Part shown: piece after piece, positions 26,385 through 35,884 of the stretch
Layout of the letters: each line of letters starts with the position of its first letter
Position numbering within the stretch: position 1 is the first letter of the stretch
Assembly: GCF_004684775.1 (NCBI RefSeq)
Contig: NZ_SRIC01000019.1
Coordinates: 1 to 58,249, forward strand
Source: Streptomyces sp. MZ04
GTDB lineage: Bacteria > Actinomycetota > Actinomycetes > Streptomycetales > Streptomycetaceae
DNA length: 58,249 nt
Direction: 5' to 3'
The notes under the pieces: model-generated
Told to the model about the DNA's origin: nothing
Seen by the model: the letters and a program-made list of their open reading frames with translations, nothing else
Databases searched by the model: none
Position numbers and translations under genes: made by a program

Positions 26385-27434
26385 ATGGCGACGGACATGC
26401 ACCCTGCGCATGCGGGCGGGGCGGCCGACGAGGCGGACCTCGACCGGTGGCAGCGCGCGTGGAGTCACCGCGAGGAACTGCTGCGGGTGGCCCGCCGCAG
26501 ATCCATGAGCGCCGAGGACGCCGAGGACGCCGTGCACGAGGCGATGCTGCGCGCCGCCGAGCGTCCGCAGCTCGACGACGAGCGGCTCGGCGCCTGGCTG
26601 ACGACGGTGACCATACGGCTGTGTGTCGACCGGTACCGGCAGGTCAGCCGCGAGGCCGAGGTGCGCAGCAGCCCCAGACTGGTCGCGCCGGGCCAGGTGC
26701 CCGTCGACGACGCGGTGTGCGACCGGGCGGAGGCTCGGTGGCTGGCCGCGCGGAGCGGGGAGCTGCCCGCGCGGCAGGCGGAGGCGATCTGGCTCAAGTC
26801 CGAGGACCTGGACGTCGGTCAGGTCGCCAAGAAGATGGGCCTGAGCTACCGGACGGCCGAGTCGCTGCTCGCCAGGGCCCGGCGCACGCTGCGCACGGCG
26901 CTTGCCGCCACCCTTGGTCTCGCCCTGTGGCTGTGCGGGCGCGGGCCGCGTCCGGGCGGGAACGTGCAAGTGGTGGGCGTGGCAGTGACGGCGGCGACCC
27001 TTGCCGTGGCGGGGTTCGTCCTGCCGGGCATCACCGACGGGGAACGGCCCGGACCGGCACGGCCCGCCCCTTCCGTCTCCTCCGGCTCCGATGGCGCCGA
27101 TGGGGCCGATGGGGCCGATGACGCACGGACCCCGGGGAGCGGGGCGACGCCCTCGGCCCGCTCCCGCCAGGCCCCGTCGACGACCGCACCCGGCACGGCA
27201 CCGGCCGACGGCTCGCTTCCCGTGCTGCCGTCCCTGCCCGATGTGCCGCTCCCGGCCCTGGAAACACTGCCCGCGGTGCCCGGCCCCGACGTCCCCGAGA
27301 TACCGGTCGAGCCGCCTGAGGTGTCCGTCCCCGCCGCCCCTTCTCCCTCCGCGACGGCCCCTTCGGTGCGTTCACGGGAAAGCTCCGGAACGGCCCCGGA
27401 GCTGCCCGGCGACGGCCTCACACAGGTCCCGTAG
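26385..27434 (+). CDS. Sigma-70-like (ECF) factor fused to a membrane-spanning Pro-rich tail
   Basis: A 349-aa protein. Residues 15-90 resemble sigma region 2 (EDAEDAVHEAMLRAAERP, then LGAWLTTVTIRLCVDRYR) and 115-165 region 4 (LPARQAEAIWLKSEDLDVG, GLSYRTAESLLARARRTLR). Two hydrophobic stretches follow (LAATLGLALWLCG; VVGVAVTAATLAVAGFVLP), then about 135 residues of Pro/Ser/Thr-rich low complexity. So the sigma factor may be membrane-tethered. It has a good RBS and lies 86 bp before the mce operon on the same strand; control of that operon is a reasonable guess. Confidence 0.75.
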   Translation: MATDMHPAHAGGAADEADLDRWQRAWSHREELLRVARRRSMSAEDAEDAVHEAMLRAAERPQLDDERLGAWLTTVTIRLCVDRYRQVSREAEVRSSPRLVAPGQVPVDDAVCDRAEARWLAARSGELPARQAEAIWLKSEDLDVGQVAKKMGLSYRTAESLLARARRTLRTALAATLGLALWLCGRGPRPGGNVQVVGVAVTAATLAVAGFVLPGITDGERPGPARPAPSVSSGSDGADGADGADDARTPGSGATPSARSRQAPSTTAPGTAPADGSLPVLPSLPDVPLPALETLPAVPGPDVPEIPVEPPEVSVPAAPSPSATAPSVRSRESSGTAPELPGDGLTQVP

Positions 27435-27520
27435 AAAAAACTTCGGTTTCTCCGCGACGGACGGGGCGCCCTCCCCCGTAGAGCAGATGACAGAGCTGCT
27501 CACGGCGAAGGGTGAACCGG

Positions 27521-28510
27521 ATGGGTGTCGAGATCTGCGTGGAAGGGCTGACCAAGTCCTTCGGCGACCAGGTCATCTGGCAGAACGTCTCGCTGACCCT
27601 GCCCGCCGGAGAGGTCTCGGTCATGCTGGGCCCCTCGGGCACGGGCAAGTCGGTCTTCCTCAAGAGCCTCGTCGGACTGCTCAAGCCGGAGCGCGGGTCG
27701 ATCCGGATCGCGGGCACGGACATCACCAAGCTCCGCGAGCACGACCTGTACGAGGTGCGGAAGCTGTTCGGCGTGCTGTTCCAGGACGGCGCCCTGTTCG
27801 GGTCGATGAACCTCTACGACAACATCGCCTTCCCGCTGCGCGAGCACACCCGTAAGCAGGAGAGCGCGATCAGGAAGATCGTGCTCGAGAAGATGGACAT
27901 GGTCGGCCTGATCGGCGCCGAGGACAAGCTGCCCGGCGAGATATCCGGCGGGATGCGCAAACGGGCCGGTCTGGCACGGGCCCTGGTGCTCGATCCGGAG
28001 ATCATTCTCTTCGACGAGCCCGACTCGGGCCTCGATCCGGTCCGTGTGGCCTACCTCAACCAGCTGATCGTCGACCTCAACGCGCAGATCGACGCGACCT
28101 TCCTGATCGTCACGCACGACATCGCGTCGGCCCGCCAGGTCCCCGACAACATCGGGCTGCTCTTCCGTCGCGAACTGGTGATGTTCGGCCCCCGCAAGCA
28201 GCTCCTGACCAGCGACGAACCCGTCGTACGGCAGTTCCTGAACGGCCGGATGCAGGGGCCGATCGGCATGGCCGAGGAGAAGGACGCCGCCACGATGGCG
28301 CGCGAGGCGGTGCACTTCGGCAACGGCGGCGCGGCCGACAGCGTGGGTGTCGCCGAGATGACCCCGCGGCTTCTTCCGGGGCCCGGCATCGACCGCCCGC
28401 CCCGCTGGCAGGCGATCGCCGAGCAGGAGGAGGCGCGAGGGGCGCGAGGGGCGCGAGGGGCGCGAGGGGTGCAAGAGGCTCAAGAGGCTCAAGAGGTGAG
28501 CGGCGCATGA
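27521..28510 (+). CDS. Mce-system ATPase (MceG/MlaF type)
   Basis: About 329 aa. The ABC ATPase has Walker A GPSGTGKSVF, a Q-loop FQDGALFGSMNLYDN, signature SGGMRKRAGLARA and Walker B ILFDEPDSGLDP, characteristic of the MlaF/Mkl/MceG group. The C-terminal tail carries a repeat of Ala-Arg-Gly then Gln-Glu-Ala units encoded by 9-bp tandem repeats. ATG 27521 is preferred; GTG 27512 is possible. It overlaps the first permease by ATGA and powers lipid import with the two YrbE permeases. Confidence 0.88.
   Translation: MGVEICVEGLTKSFGDQVIWQNVSLTLPAGEVSVMLGPSGTGKSVFLKSLVGLLKPERGSIRIAGTDITKLREHDLYEVRKLFGVLFQDGALFGSMNLYDNIAFPLREHTRKQESAIRKIVLEKMDMVGLIGAEDKLPGEISGGMRKRAGLARALVLDPEIILFDEPDSGLDPVRVAYLNQLIVDLNAQIDATFLIVTHDIASARQVPDNIGLLFRRELVMFGPRKQLLTSDEPVVRQFLNGRMQGPIGMAEEKDAATMAREAVHFGNGGAADSVGVAEMTPRLLPGPGIDRPPRWQAIAEQEEARGARGARGARGVQEAQEAQEVSGA
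28433..28495 (+). repeat. 9-bp in-frame tandem repeat in the Mce ATPase tail
   Basis: gcgcgaggg occurs four times (28433-28468), followed by gtgcaagag and two gctcaagag units. The period is 9 bp, seven units in all, coding for Ala-Arg-Gly / Gln-Glu-Ala triplets. It is a likely length-variable tract. Confidence 0.7.
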
Positions 28511-29277
28511 GTCTGTCGCCCAAGGGGGCGCTGCGGCACTCGGGCAGTCTCTTCGCGATGGGCCTTGACGTGCTGCGGACGCTGCCCAGGCGCCCGTTCC
28601 AGGTACGGGAGTTCATCCAGCAGGCCTGGTTCATCGCGAGCGTCACGATCCTGCCCACCGCGCTCGTCTCCATCCCGTTCGGCGCGGTGATCGCGCTGCA
28701 GATCGGCAGCCTGACCCGGCAGCTGGGCGCGCAGTCGTTCTCGGGCGCCGCCTCGGTGCTCGCGGTGCTCAGGGAGGCCTCGCCTATCGTCACCGCGCTG
28801 CTGATCGCGGGGGCGGGGGGCACCGCGATCTGCGCGGATCTCGGGGCGCGCAAGATCCGCGAGGAGATCGACGCGATGCAGGTCCTCGGCATCGACCCGA
28901 TCCACCGCCTCGTCGTGCCCAGGGTCCTCGCCTCGATGGTCGTCGCGGTCCTGCTCAACGGCCTGGTCTCGGTGGTCGGGGTGGCCGGCGGCTATTTCTT
29001 CAACGTGGTCCTGCAGAACGGCACTCCGGGCGCCTATCTGGCCTCGTTCACCACCCTCGCCCAGCTGTCCGACCTCTGGGCGGCGGAGCTCAAGGCCCTG
29101 GTCTTCGGCGCCATCGCCGCGATCGTCGCCTCGTACAAGGGGCTCACCGCCAAGGGCGGCCCCAAGGGCGTCGGTGACGCGGTGAACCAGGCCGTGGTCA
29201 TCACCTTCATGTTGCTGTTCGTGACGAACTTCGTGATGACCGCCGTGTACTTCCAAATCGTCCCGCAGAGAGGGTAG
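28507..29277 (+). CDS. MlaE/YrbE-type permease 1 of the mce system
   Basis: A 256-aa membrane protein of the MlaE family with about five to six helices. The conserved region around LREASPIVTALLIAGAGGTA and DLGARKIREEIDAMQVLGIDP (the coupling motif) is typical of YrbEA. Starts by ATGA overlap with the ATPase and is followed directly by the second permease. Confidence 0.9.
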   Translation: MSLSPKGALRHSGSLFAMGLDVLRTLPRRPFQVREFIQQAWFIASVTILPTALVSIPFGAVIALQIGSLTRQLGAQSFSGAASVLAVLREASPIVTALLIAGAGGTAICADLGARKIREEIDAMQVLGIDPIHRLVVPRVLASMVVAVLLNGLVSVVGVAGGYFFNVVLQNGTPGAYLASFTTLAQLSDLWAAELKALVFGAIAAIVASYKGLTAKGGPKGVGDAVNQAVVITFMLLFVTNFVMTAVYFQIVPQRG

Positions 29278-29280
29278 TTG

Positions 29281-30096
29281 ATGCGACTTCTCGACCGCCC
29301 GCTCCGCTCGCTCGAAGAGCTGGGCAGCCAACTGGCCTTCTACGGCCGCTCCCTGGCCTGGACCGGCCGCACCCTGCGCCGCTACAAGAAGGAGATCCTG
29401 CGCCTGCTCGCCGAGGTGAGCTTCGGCCGTGGCGCCCTCGCCGTCATCGGCGGCACGGTCGGCGTGATCGCCTTCCTGTCCTTCTTCACCGGCACCGAGG
29501 TCGGCCTTCAGGGCTACGCCGCCCTCAACCAGCTGGGGACCTCCAACTTCGTGGCGTTCCTCTCGGCGTACTTCAACACCCGGGAGATCGCGCCCCTGGT
29601 GGCGGGCCTCGCCCTGTCCGCGACGGTCGGGGCCGGGTTCACCGCGCAGCTGGGCGCCATGCGGATCAGCGAGGAGACCGACGCGCTCGAAGTGATGGGC
29701 GTCCCCTCGCTGCCGTTCCTGGTGACCACCCGGATGATCGCCGGTTTCGTCGCGGTGATCCCGCTGTACGTGATCGGCCTGCTGTCCTCGTACTTCGCCG
29801 CGCGCACCATCACCACCGGCTACTACGGACAGTCCGCGGGCACCTACGACCACTACTTCCAGCAGTACCTGCCACCGGTGGACGTGCTCTGGTCCTTCGG
29901 CAAGGTGATCGTCTTCGCCGTCGTGATCATCCTGGTGCACTGCTACTACGGCTACTACGCGAGCGGCGGTCCCGCCGGGGTCGGCGTCGCGGTCGGCCGT
30001 GCCGTGCGCACCTCCATCGTCGCCATCAACGTCCTGGACTTCTTCCTCAGCCTCGCGATCTGGGGCGCCGTCACGACCGTACGCATAGCGGGGTAG
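29281..30096 (+). CDS. MlaE/YrbE-type permease 2 of the mce system
   Basis: A 271-aa paralogue (YrbEB). Conserved blocks are EIAPLVAGLALSATVGAGF and MRISEETDALEVMGV. Start ATG 29281 lies 3 nt after the previous stop; the TTG just before it (29278) is less likely. Forms the heterodimeric permease pair of actinobacterial mce loci. Confidence 0.9.
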   Translation: MRLLDRPLRSLEELGSQLAFYGRSLAWTGRTLRRYKKEILRLLAEVSFGRGALAVIGGTVGVIAFLSFFTGTEVGLQGYAALNQLGTSNFVAFLSAYFNTREIAPLVAGLALSATVGAGFTAQLGAMRISEETDALEVMGVPSLPFLVTTRMIAGFVAVIPLYVIGLLSSYFAARTITTGYYGQSAGTYDHYFQQYLPPVDVLWSFGKVIVFAVVIILVHCYYGYYASGGPAGVGVAVGRAVRTSIVAINVLDFFLSLAIWGAVTTVRIAG

Positions 30097-30101
30097 GGCA
30101 G

Positions 30102-31370
30102 ATGAGAATTCCGGTCTCTCTCGCTTCGCGCGGCGCCAGGCTACGGCTGTACGGCATCGTGTTCATCACGGTCATCGCGCTGCTGCTCGCCCTCTCCGTC
30201 GCCGTGTACCAGCAGGTGTTCACGTCCGTCGTACGCATCACACTGCAGGCCGACACCCTGGGCAACCAGCTGGAGCCGCGCGCCGACGTCAAGCTGCGCG
30301 GCCTCCTGGTCGGCGAGGTCCGCGAGGTGCGGGCCGACGGGGAGAAGGCGACCCTCGGCATCGCCCTCAAGCCGGAGCACACCGCCAAGATCCCGTCCGA
30401 CGTCCACGCACGGCTGCTGCCCAAGACGCTGTTCGGCGAGAAGTACGTCGAGCTGGTCGAGCCCCGTAGGCCGTCGGACCGGCACATCCGCGCCGGTGAC
30501 GTCATCACGCAGGACCGCACCACGGTGGGCATCGAGGTGCAGCAGCTGATGAACGATCTGCTGCCGCTCCTGCGCACCGTGCGGCCCGCCGATCTCAACG
30601 CGACGCTCTCCGCGTTCGCCACCGCGCTCGACGGACGCGGCGACCGGATCGGCGCCAACCTCACCCGCGTCGAGCGCTATCTGCGCCGCCTCAACCCGCA
30701 TCTGCCGTCCCTGAAGGAGGACATCACGCGCTTCGCCGACGTCGCCGAGGTGTACGCCGACGCGGCGCCGGACCTGATGAAGATCCTGCGGAACTCCGTC
30801 ACCACCAGCCGCACCCTCGTGGAGAAGCAGGGCCAACTGGCCGCCGCCCTCACCGCGACCGCCACCGCGGCCGGAACCGGCGAGGACTTTCTCGACGACA
30901 ACGGCGAGCGCCTGATCACCCTCGGCCGGGTCTCCCGCCCGACCCTTGCGCTGTTCGACCGCTACGCCCCCCAGTACCCCTGCCTGCTCGAGGGCCTGGT
31001 GCGGCAGGACAAGGCGTCCGAAGAGACCTATCGAGGCGGAAAGATGCGTATCACCCTCGAATTCGTCCACCCGCAGCCCGCGTACGAGCCCGGCGAGGAA
31101 CCGCGGTACGCGGACCGCTCGGGCCCCAACTGCCGCGGGTTGCCCCATCCCCGGGTGCCCGCGGGGGACGACCAGCTCAACGACGGTACGAAGCCCAACA
31201 AGGTCGGCGGTCCTTCCGGCCCGGCCACGATGTCCTCGACCGCGGCCGAACAGCGGGCCGTCGGCTCCCTCGTGGCCCCGGTGCTTGGCGTGTCGGCGGA
31301 CCAGGTGCCCCCGGTCGCGACGCTCCTCTTCGGCCCGATGGCGCGCGGAACGGCGGTGAGCGTCGTATGA
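30102..31370 (+). CDS. Mce family lipid-transport protein, position A
   Basis: A 422-aa protein with an N-terminal membrane helix (VFITVIALLLALSVAVYQQVF) and an MCE domain (about residues 40-120: ADVKLRGLLVGEVREVRADG, LFGEKYVELVEP). A helical region and a Pro/Gly-rich C-terminal extension follow. The first of six Mce proteins that together form the extracytoplasmic lipid conduit. Overlaps the next gene by ATGA. Confidence 0.9.
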   Translation: MRIPVSLASRGARLRLYGIVFITVIALLLALSVAVYQQVFTSVVRITLQADTLGNQLEPRADVKLRGLLVGEVREVRADGEKATLGIALKPEHTAKIPSDVHARLLPKTLFGEKYVELVEPRRPSDRHIRAGDVITQDRTTVGIEVQQLMNDLLPLLRTVRPADLNATLSAFATALDGRGDRIGANLTRVERYLRRLNPHLPSLKEDITRFADVAEVYADAAPDLMKILRNSVTTSRTLVEKQGQLAAALTATATAAGTGEDFLDDNGERLITLGRVSRPTLALFDRYAPQYPCLLEGLVRQDKASEETYRGGKMRITLEFVHPQPAYEPGEEPRYADRSGPNCRGLPHPRVPAGDDQLNDGTKPNKVGGPSGPATMSSTAAEQRAVGSLVAPVLGVSADQVPPVATLLFGPMARGTAVSVV

Positions 31371-32404
31371 AGACGGCACGAGCCACGGACACCGCGGCAC
31401 CTTTGGTGAAGTTCCTGCTGTTCGCGCTGGTGACGGTGGTGGCAACAGCCCTGCTCGCGGCCACCATCGTCAATATCTCCTTCACCCCCGAGCACACCTA
31501 CCGCGCGGTGTTCAGCGATGTCACGAGCCTGGAGGAGGGCGACGACATCAGGGTCGCCGGGGTGCGGGTCGGCGAGGTCGAGGGCATCCGGATCAAGGAC
31601 AGGACCCGGGCCGAGGTCACCTTCACCGTCACCCAGGACCGCCCGCTGTTCACCAGCACCGGCGCCGTCATCCGCTACCGGAGCCTGGTCGGGCAGCGCT
31701 ACATCGCGCTGACCGAGGGCGCGGGCGGCAGCACACCGCTGCGGCCCGGCGGCCTGATCCCGCTGTCCCGGACGCAGCCCGCGCTCGATCTGAACGCGCT
31801 GCTCGCCGGGTTCAAGCCGCTGTTCGCCGCGCTGAGCCCCAAGGACATGAACCAGCTCGCCACCGAGATCGTCAAGACGCTGCAGGGCGAGGGCGGCACG
31901 GTCAACAGCCTCCTGGCCCACACGGCGTCGCTCACCACCACCCTGGCAGGACGCGACAAGCTCATCGGCTCCGTGATCACCAACCTCAACGAGGTGCTCA
32001 CGACCCTGGACAAGCGCGGCGGCCGCTTCTCCTCGCTGCTCAAGCAGTTGCGGCGGCTTGTCTCCGGACTGTCCGCGGACCGTAAGCCGATCGGCAGGTC
32101 ACTGGTGAACATCGGGCACCTGACCGAGGCCACCTCGGGTCTGATCGGGGAGGCACGGCCCCCGCTGAAGGACGACATCAAGGAGCTCGGCGAGCTCACC
32201 GGAACGCTGAACGACAACGAGAAGACCGTGGAGGGCGTGCTGAAGCGGCTGCCGAACAAGCTCAACAAGCTGACCGGGACCGCGTCCTACGGCTCCTGGT
32301 TCAACTTCTACCTCTGTGACTTCGACGGCCGGATCGTGCTGCCGAAGACCAACGAGGTGCTCACTCCCGAGCTGCATGTGGCACGAGCGAGGTGTGGCGC
32401 ATGA
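31367..32404 (+). CDS. Mce family lipid-transport protein, position B
   Basis: 345 aa. N-terminal helix (LLFALVTVVATALLAATIV), MCE domain with DDIRVAGVRVGEVEGIRI and LVGQRYIALTEG, then a long helical region rich in predicted coiled coil (residues 150-300). The C-terminus ends shortly after a Cys-containing FYLCDFDGRIVLP segment common in MceB. ATGA coupling on both sides. Confidence 0.9.
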   Translation: MKTARATDTAAPLVKFLLFALVTVVATALLAATIVNISFTPEHTYRAVFSDVTSLEEGDDIRVAGVRVGEVEGIRIKDRTRAEVTFTVTQDRPLFTSTGAVIRYRSLVGQRYIALTEGAGGSTPLRPGGLIPLSRTQPALDLNALLAGFKPLFAALSPKDMNQLATEIVKTLQGEGGTVNSLLAHTASLTTTLAGRDKLIGSVITNLNEVLTTLDKRGGRFSSLLKQLRRLVSGLSADRKPIGRSLVNIGHLTEATSGLIGEARPPLKDDIKELGELTGTLNDNEKTVEGVLKRLPNKLNKLTGTASYGSWFNFYLCDFDGRIVLPKTNEVLTPELHVARARCGA

Positions 32405-33417
32405 GGCTGCGTGTACGCATGAGGCTACGCAGGCGGATGACGCCCTTCCGTGAGCGGAACCCGGTGACGATCGGTGTCGTGGGTCTCACCACCCTCGCCC
32501 TCCTGACCGCCGCCGCGTTCAACGCCGAAAGCCTGCCGCTGATCGGCAACGGCGAGACGTACAGCGCGGCTTTCTCGGAGGCGGGCGGGCTCAAGCCGGG
32601 CGACGAGGTACGGATCGCCGGGGTGAAGGTCGGCAAGGTCGACGAGGTCGACCTCGACGGCGACCATGTGAAGGTCACCTTCAAGGTCAAGGGCGAGCCG
32701 AAGTTCGGCACCAGGACCGGCGCGTCCATCCGGATCAAGACGATCCTGGGCTCGAAGTACATGGCCCTGGAGCCCAAGGGGCCCGGCCAGTTGAAGCCGG
32801 GCGCCGAGATCCCGGTGTCCCGGACGACACCCGCGTACGACGTCGTGACCGCGTTCAGCGATCTGACCACCACCACGGAGAAGGTCGACACCGACCAGCT
32901 CGCCAAGGCCATGGACACCATCTCCACCACCTTCGAGGACTCTCCCGCCGAGGTGAAGGCGTCCATCAAGGGCCTGTCGAAGATCTCCCGCACGGTCGCG
33001 TCGCGCGACAAGGAGCTGCGCGAACTCCTCACCCACGCCAACGGCGTCACCAAGGTGCTCGCCGACCGCTCCGACGAATTCTCCACCCTGGTCAAGGACG
33101 CCGACAAACTGCTCACCGAGATCGCCAAGCGCCGCAAGGCCATCCACACCCTGCTCAAGAGCTCGGCCACGCTCGGCATCGAGCTCTCGGGCCTGGTGGC
33201 GGACAACCGCAAGGAGATCGGCCCGGCGCTCAAGGGCCTGAAGACAGTGGTGTCGATGCTGGAGCGCAACTACTCCAGCCTCGATCGCAGCGTCCAGCTG
33301 CTCGCGCCCTATGTACGGCTCTTCACCAACACCCTCGGCAACGGCCGCTGGTTCGACAGCTACATCCAGAACCTGGTCGCCACTCCGGTGGTCCCGCGGA
33401 CGGGAGACAAGCGATGA
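32401..33417 (+). CDS. Mce family lipid-transport protein, position C
   Basis: 338 aa. A very basic N-terminus (RLRVRMRLRRRM) precedes a membrane helix and the MCE domain (DEVRIAGVKVGKVDEVDLDG, ILGSKYMALEPKG). A long helical C-terminal region follows. ATG 32401 overlaps the previous TGA; an upstream GTG at 32392 is less likely. ATGA overlap with the next gene. Confidence 0.9.
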   Translation: MRLRVRMRLRRRMTPFRERNPVTIGVVGLTTLALLTAAAFNAESLPLIGNGETYSAAFSEAGGLKPGDEVRIAGVKVGKVDEVDLDGDHVKVTFKVKGEPKFGTRTGASIRIKTILGSKYMALEPKGPGQLKPGAEIPVSRTTPAYDVVTAFSDLTTTTEKVDTDQLAKAMDTISTTFEDSPAEVKASIKGLSKISRTVASRDKELRELLTHANGVTKVLADRSDEFSTLVKDADKLLTEIAKRRKAIHTLLKSSATLGIELSGLVADNRKEIGPALKGLKTVVSMLERNYSSLDRSVQLLAPYVRLFTNTLGNGRWFDSYIQNLVATPVVPRTGDKR

Positions 33418-34547
33418 GCAAGCACGCACGACTCCTGCGGCGGACGGCCCTGGTGACCGCCCTGGCCGTGGTGGCCGCCCTCACCGTGGCGCTGTGGCCG
33501 CGCGATGAACCGGTGCGCGTCACCGCGTACTTCCCGCGCACCGTCGGCATCTATCCGGGTTCGGATGTCCGGGTGCTCGGCGTCCGCATCGGCGAGGTCA
33601 AGGAGATCACCCCGGAGGGCGAGCGGGTGCGGGTGACCCTTGAGTACGACAGTGAGCGCAAGGTGCCCGCCGACGCACGGGCCGCGATCATCAACTCCTC
33701 GGTGGTCAGCGACCGTTACCTCCAGCTCCTCCCGGTGTACCGGAAGGGCCCGGCGATGCGGGACGGCGCCGTCATTCCGCAGAGCCGTACCGCCGTACCC
33801 GTCGAGCTCGACCGCGTCTTCGACAGTCTGCACACCACGTCGGAGGCGCTCGGCCCGCGCGGCGCCAACAAGAAGGGCTCGCTGTCCCGGCTGCTCGGGG
33901 TCGGCGCGGACAACCTCGAAGGGCAGGGCGGGAACCTGCATCAGACCGTGGAGGATCTCTCCACGGCCGTCACCACCCTCTCCGACGGCCGGGGCGACCT
34001 GTTCGGCACCGTACGGAACCTTCAGGTGTTCACGGCCATGCTCGCCAAGGACGACAAGAGCGTGCGGTCGTTCAACACCAGCCTCGCCAAGGTGGCGGGC
34101 CAGCTCGCCGGAGAGCGCAAGGACCTGGCGGCCGCCCTGAAGCACCTGGGCACCGCGCTCGGCGATGTGCAGCGGTTCGTCAAGAAGAACAAGAAGTCGC
34201 TGACCTCCAACGTGAAGGGGCTCAGCAAGGTCACCAAGGTGCTCGTCACCCAGAAGAAGGCGCTCGCCGAGATCCTGGAGACCACGCCGACCGGCCTGTC
34301 GAATCTGCAGAACGCCTACAACCCCGGCTCGGGCACCCTCGACACCCGTAACAACGCCGAACAGGCACAGGACCCGGCCGCGCTGCTCTGCTCCCTGCTC
34401 GGCACCACCGGCCAGAAGCAGGCCGCGGAGTGCAAGGACCTGAGGAAACTCTTCGACTCGCTGCCCAAGTTGTCGCAGCCACAAGGAGTTTCGGGCGCGA
34501 AGCCGAGCGACAAGACCCTCGGCGGAATCCTGGAGGCCGCGGCATGA
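33414..34547 (+). CDS. Mce family lipid-transport protein, position D
   Basis: 377 aa with an N-terminal helix (LVTALAVVAALTVALW) and an MCE domain (SDVRVLGVRIGEVKEITPEG, VVSDRYLQLLPVYRKG). It has a helical Lys-rich middle and a C-terminal part with paired cysteines (LLCSLLGTTGQKQAAECKD). ATGA overlap both sides keeps the six Mce proteins translationally coupled. Confidence 0.9.
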   Translation: MSKHARLLRRTALVTALAVVAALTVALWPRDEPVRVTAYFPRTVGIYPGSDVRVLGVRIGEVKEITPEGERVRVTLEYDSERKVPADARAAIINSSVVSDRYLQLLPVYRKGPAMRDGAVIPQSRTAVPVELDRVFDSLHTTSEALGPRGANKKGSLSRLLGVGADNLEGQGGNLHQTVEDLSTAVTTLSDGRGDLFGTVRNLQVFTAMLAKDDKSVRSFNTSLAKVAGQLAGERKDLAAALKHLGTALGDVQRFVKKNKKSLTSNVKGLSKVTKVLVTQKKALAEILETTPTGLSNLQNAYNPGSGTLDTRNNAEQAQDPAALLCSLLGTTGQKQAAECKDLRKLFDSLPKLSQPQGVSGAKPSDKTLGGILEAAA

Positions 34548-35884
34548 GCGCACTGCGCAAGGGCGGGGCGGCCGCCTGGGCCGCGATCGGTTCGCTGCTC
34601 CTGACCGGCTGTGAGTTCAACGGTCTGTACGACGTCGAACTGCCCGGCGGCGCCGCCAAGGACGCGGGCGCCTACCGGGTCACGGTCGAGTTCCGGGACG
34701 TGCTCGACCTGGTGCCGCAGTCGGCCGTGAAGGTCAACAACGTCACCGTGGGCTCGGTCGAGAAGGTGGAGCTCGACGGCTGGCACGCCAAGGTACGGCT
34801 GCGGGTGGCCGGTTCGGTGAAGCTGCCCGGCAACGCGTTCGCCGGTCTGCGGCAGACCAGCATGCTCGGCGAGAAATACGTGGCGCTGTCCGCCCCGCCG
34901 GACAGCGCCCCCGTCGGCAGGCTCAAGGACGGTGCGCGGATTCCGCTGTCCCGAAGCGGCCGCAACCCGGAGATCGAAGAGGTGCTCTCCGCGCTGTCGG
35001 CGCTGCTCAACGGCGGCGGTGTGGCCCAGCTCAAGACGATCACCACGGAGCTCAACAAGGCCCTGTCCGGGCGCGAGAACCGGGTCAAGTCGCTGCTGAA
35101 GGAGCTGAACAAGTTCGTCGGCGGCCTCGACGGCCAGCGCAAGGAGATCGTGCGGGCGCTCAAGGGCGTCGACCGCCTCGCCAAGCGCCTCAAGAAGGAG
35201 AAGAAGACGATCGGCAAAGCCGTCGACACCGTGCCGCCCGCCCTCAAGGTGCTCGCCGGCCAGCGACGCGATCTGACGAGAATGCTCACGTCGTTGTCGA
35301 AGCTGGGCAAGGCGGGCACCAAGGTGGTCAACGCCTCGCGCACCGACGTGATCGCCAATCTGAAGCACCTGCGGCCGATCCTGGAGCAGTTGAACAAGGC
35401 GGGCGACGATCTGCCGAACTCCCTTGAACTCCTGACCACTTATCCCTTCCCGCGCGGCACCACCGACGCCATCAAGGGCGACTACGTCAACCTCAAGATC
35501 ACCGCGGATCTCGATCTGGACAGCATCTACGGCAATCTCGCCGACGACCCCGAGAAGCCGGACGGCTCGGACGAGCCGCGGCTGCCCGAGGTGCCGAAAC
35601 CACCGAAGCTGCCGGACGTGCCCGGCGTTCCGGACGCCCCCGAGATCCCCGAGATCCCTGAGCTGCCCGACGACCCGAAACTGCCGGACACCTCCGACGA
35701 CCCGGGTGGCGACGGCGGGCAGCTGTGCCCGCCGGTGTGCACCGGCCAGTACGCCGCGTACGGGAACGCCACGTACGGGAACGCCACGTACGGGAACGCC
35801 ACGTACGGGAACGGGAACACCGAGGGCGTTCCGCCCGGGATCAACCTCGCTCTGGCCGAGCTCCTGCTGAGGGGGGTCTACTAG
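34544..35884 (+). CDS. Mce family lipoprotein, position E
   Basis: 446 aa. The signal peptide ends in lipobox LLTGC, making this the lipoprotein member (the LprK/MceE position). MCE domain around SAVKVNNVTVGSVEKVELDG and MLGEKYVALSAPP. The C-terminal 90 residues are low complexity: Pro-acidic repeats (LPDVPGVPDAPEIPEIPEL) and then YGNAT repeats encoded by a 15-bp tandem repeat (35758-35802). Its TAG shares one base with the next GTG start. Confidence 0.9.
   Translation: MSALRKGGAAAWAAIGSLLLTGCEFNGLYDVELPGGAAKDAGAYRVTVEFRDVLDLVPQSAVKVNNVTVGSVEKVELDGWHAKVRLRVAGSVKLPGNAFAGLRQTSMLGEKYVALSAPPDSAPVGRLKDGARIPLSRSGRNPEIEEVLSALSALLNGGGVAQLKTITTELNKALSGRENRVKSLLKELNKFVGGLDGQRKEIVRALKGVDRLAKRLKKEKKTIGKAVDTVPPALKVLAGQRRDLTRMLTSLSKLGKAGTKVVNASRTDVIANLKHLRPILEQLNKAGDDLPNSLELLTTYPFPRGTTDAIKGDYVNLKITADLDLDSIYGNLADDPEKPDGSDEPRLPEVPKPPKLPDVPGVPDAPEIPEIPELPDDPKLPDTSDDPGGDGGQLCPPVCTGQYAAYGNATYGNATYGNATYGNGNTEGVPPGINLALAELLLRGVY
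35758..35820 (+). repeat. 15-bp in-frame tandem repeat (YGNAT units) in MceE
   Basis: gtacgggaacgccac occurs at 35758, 35773 and 35788, with a degenerate fourth unit at 35803. It encodes repeated Tyr-Gly-Asn-Ala-Thr. Confidence 0.75.
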
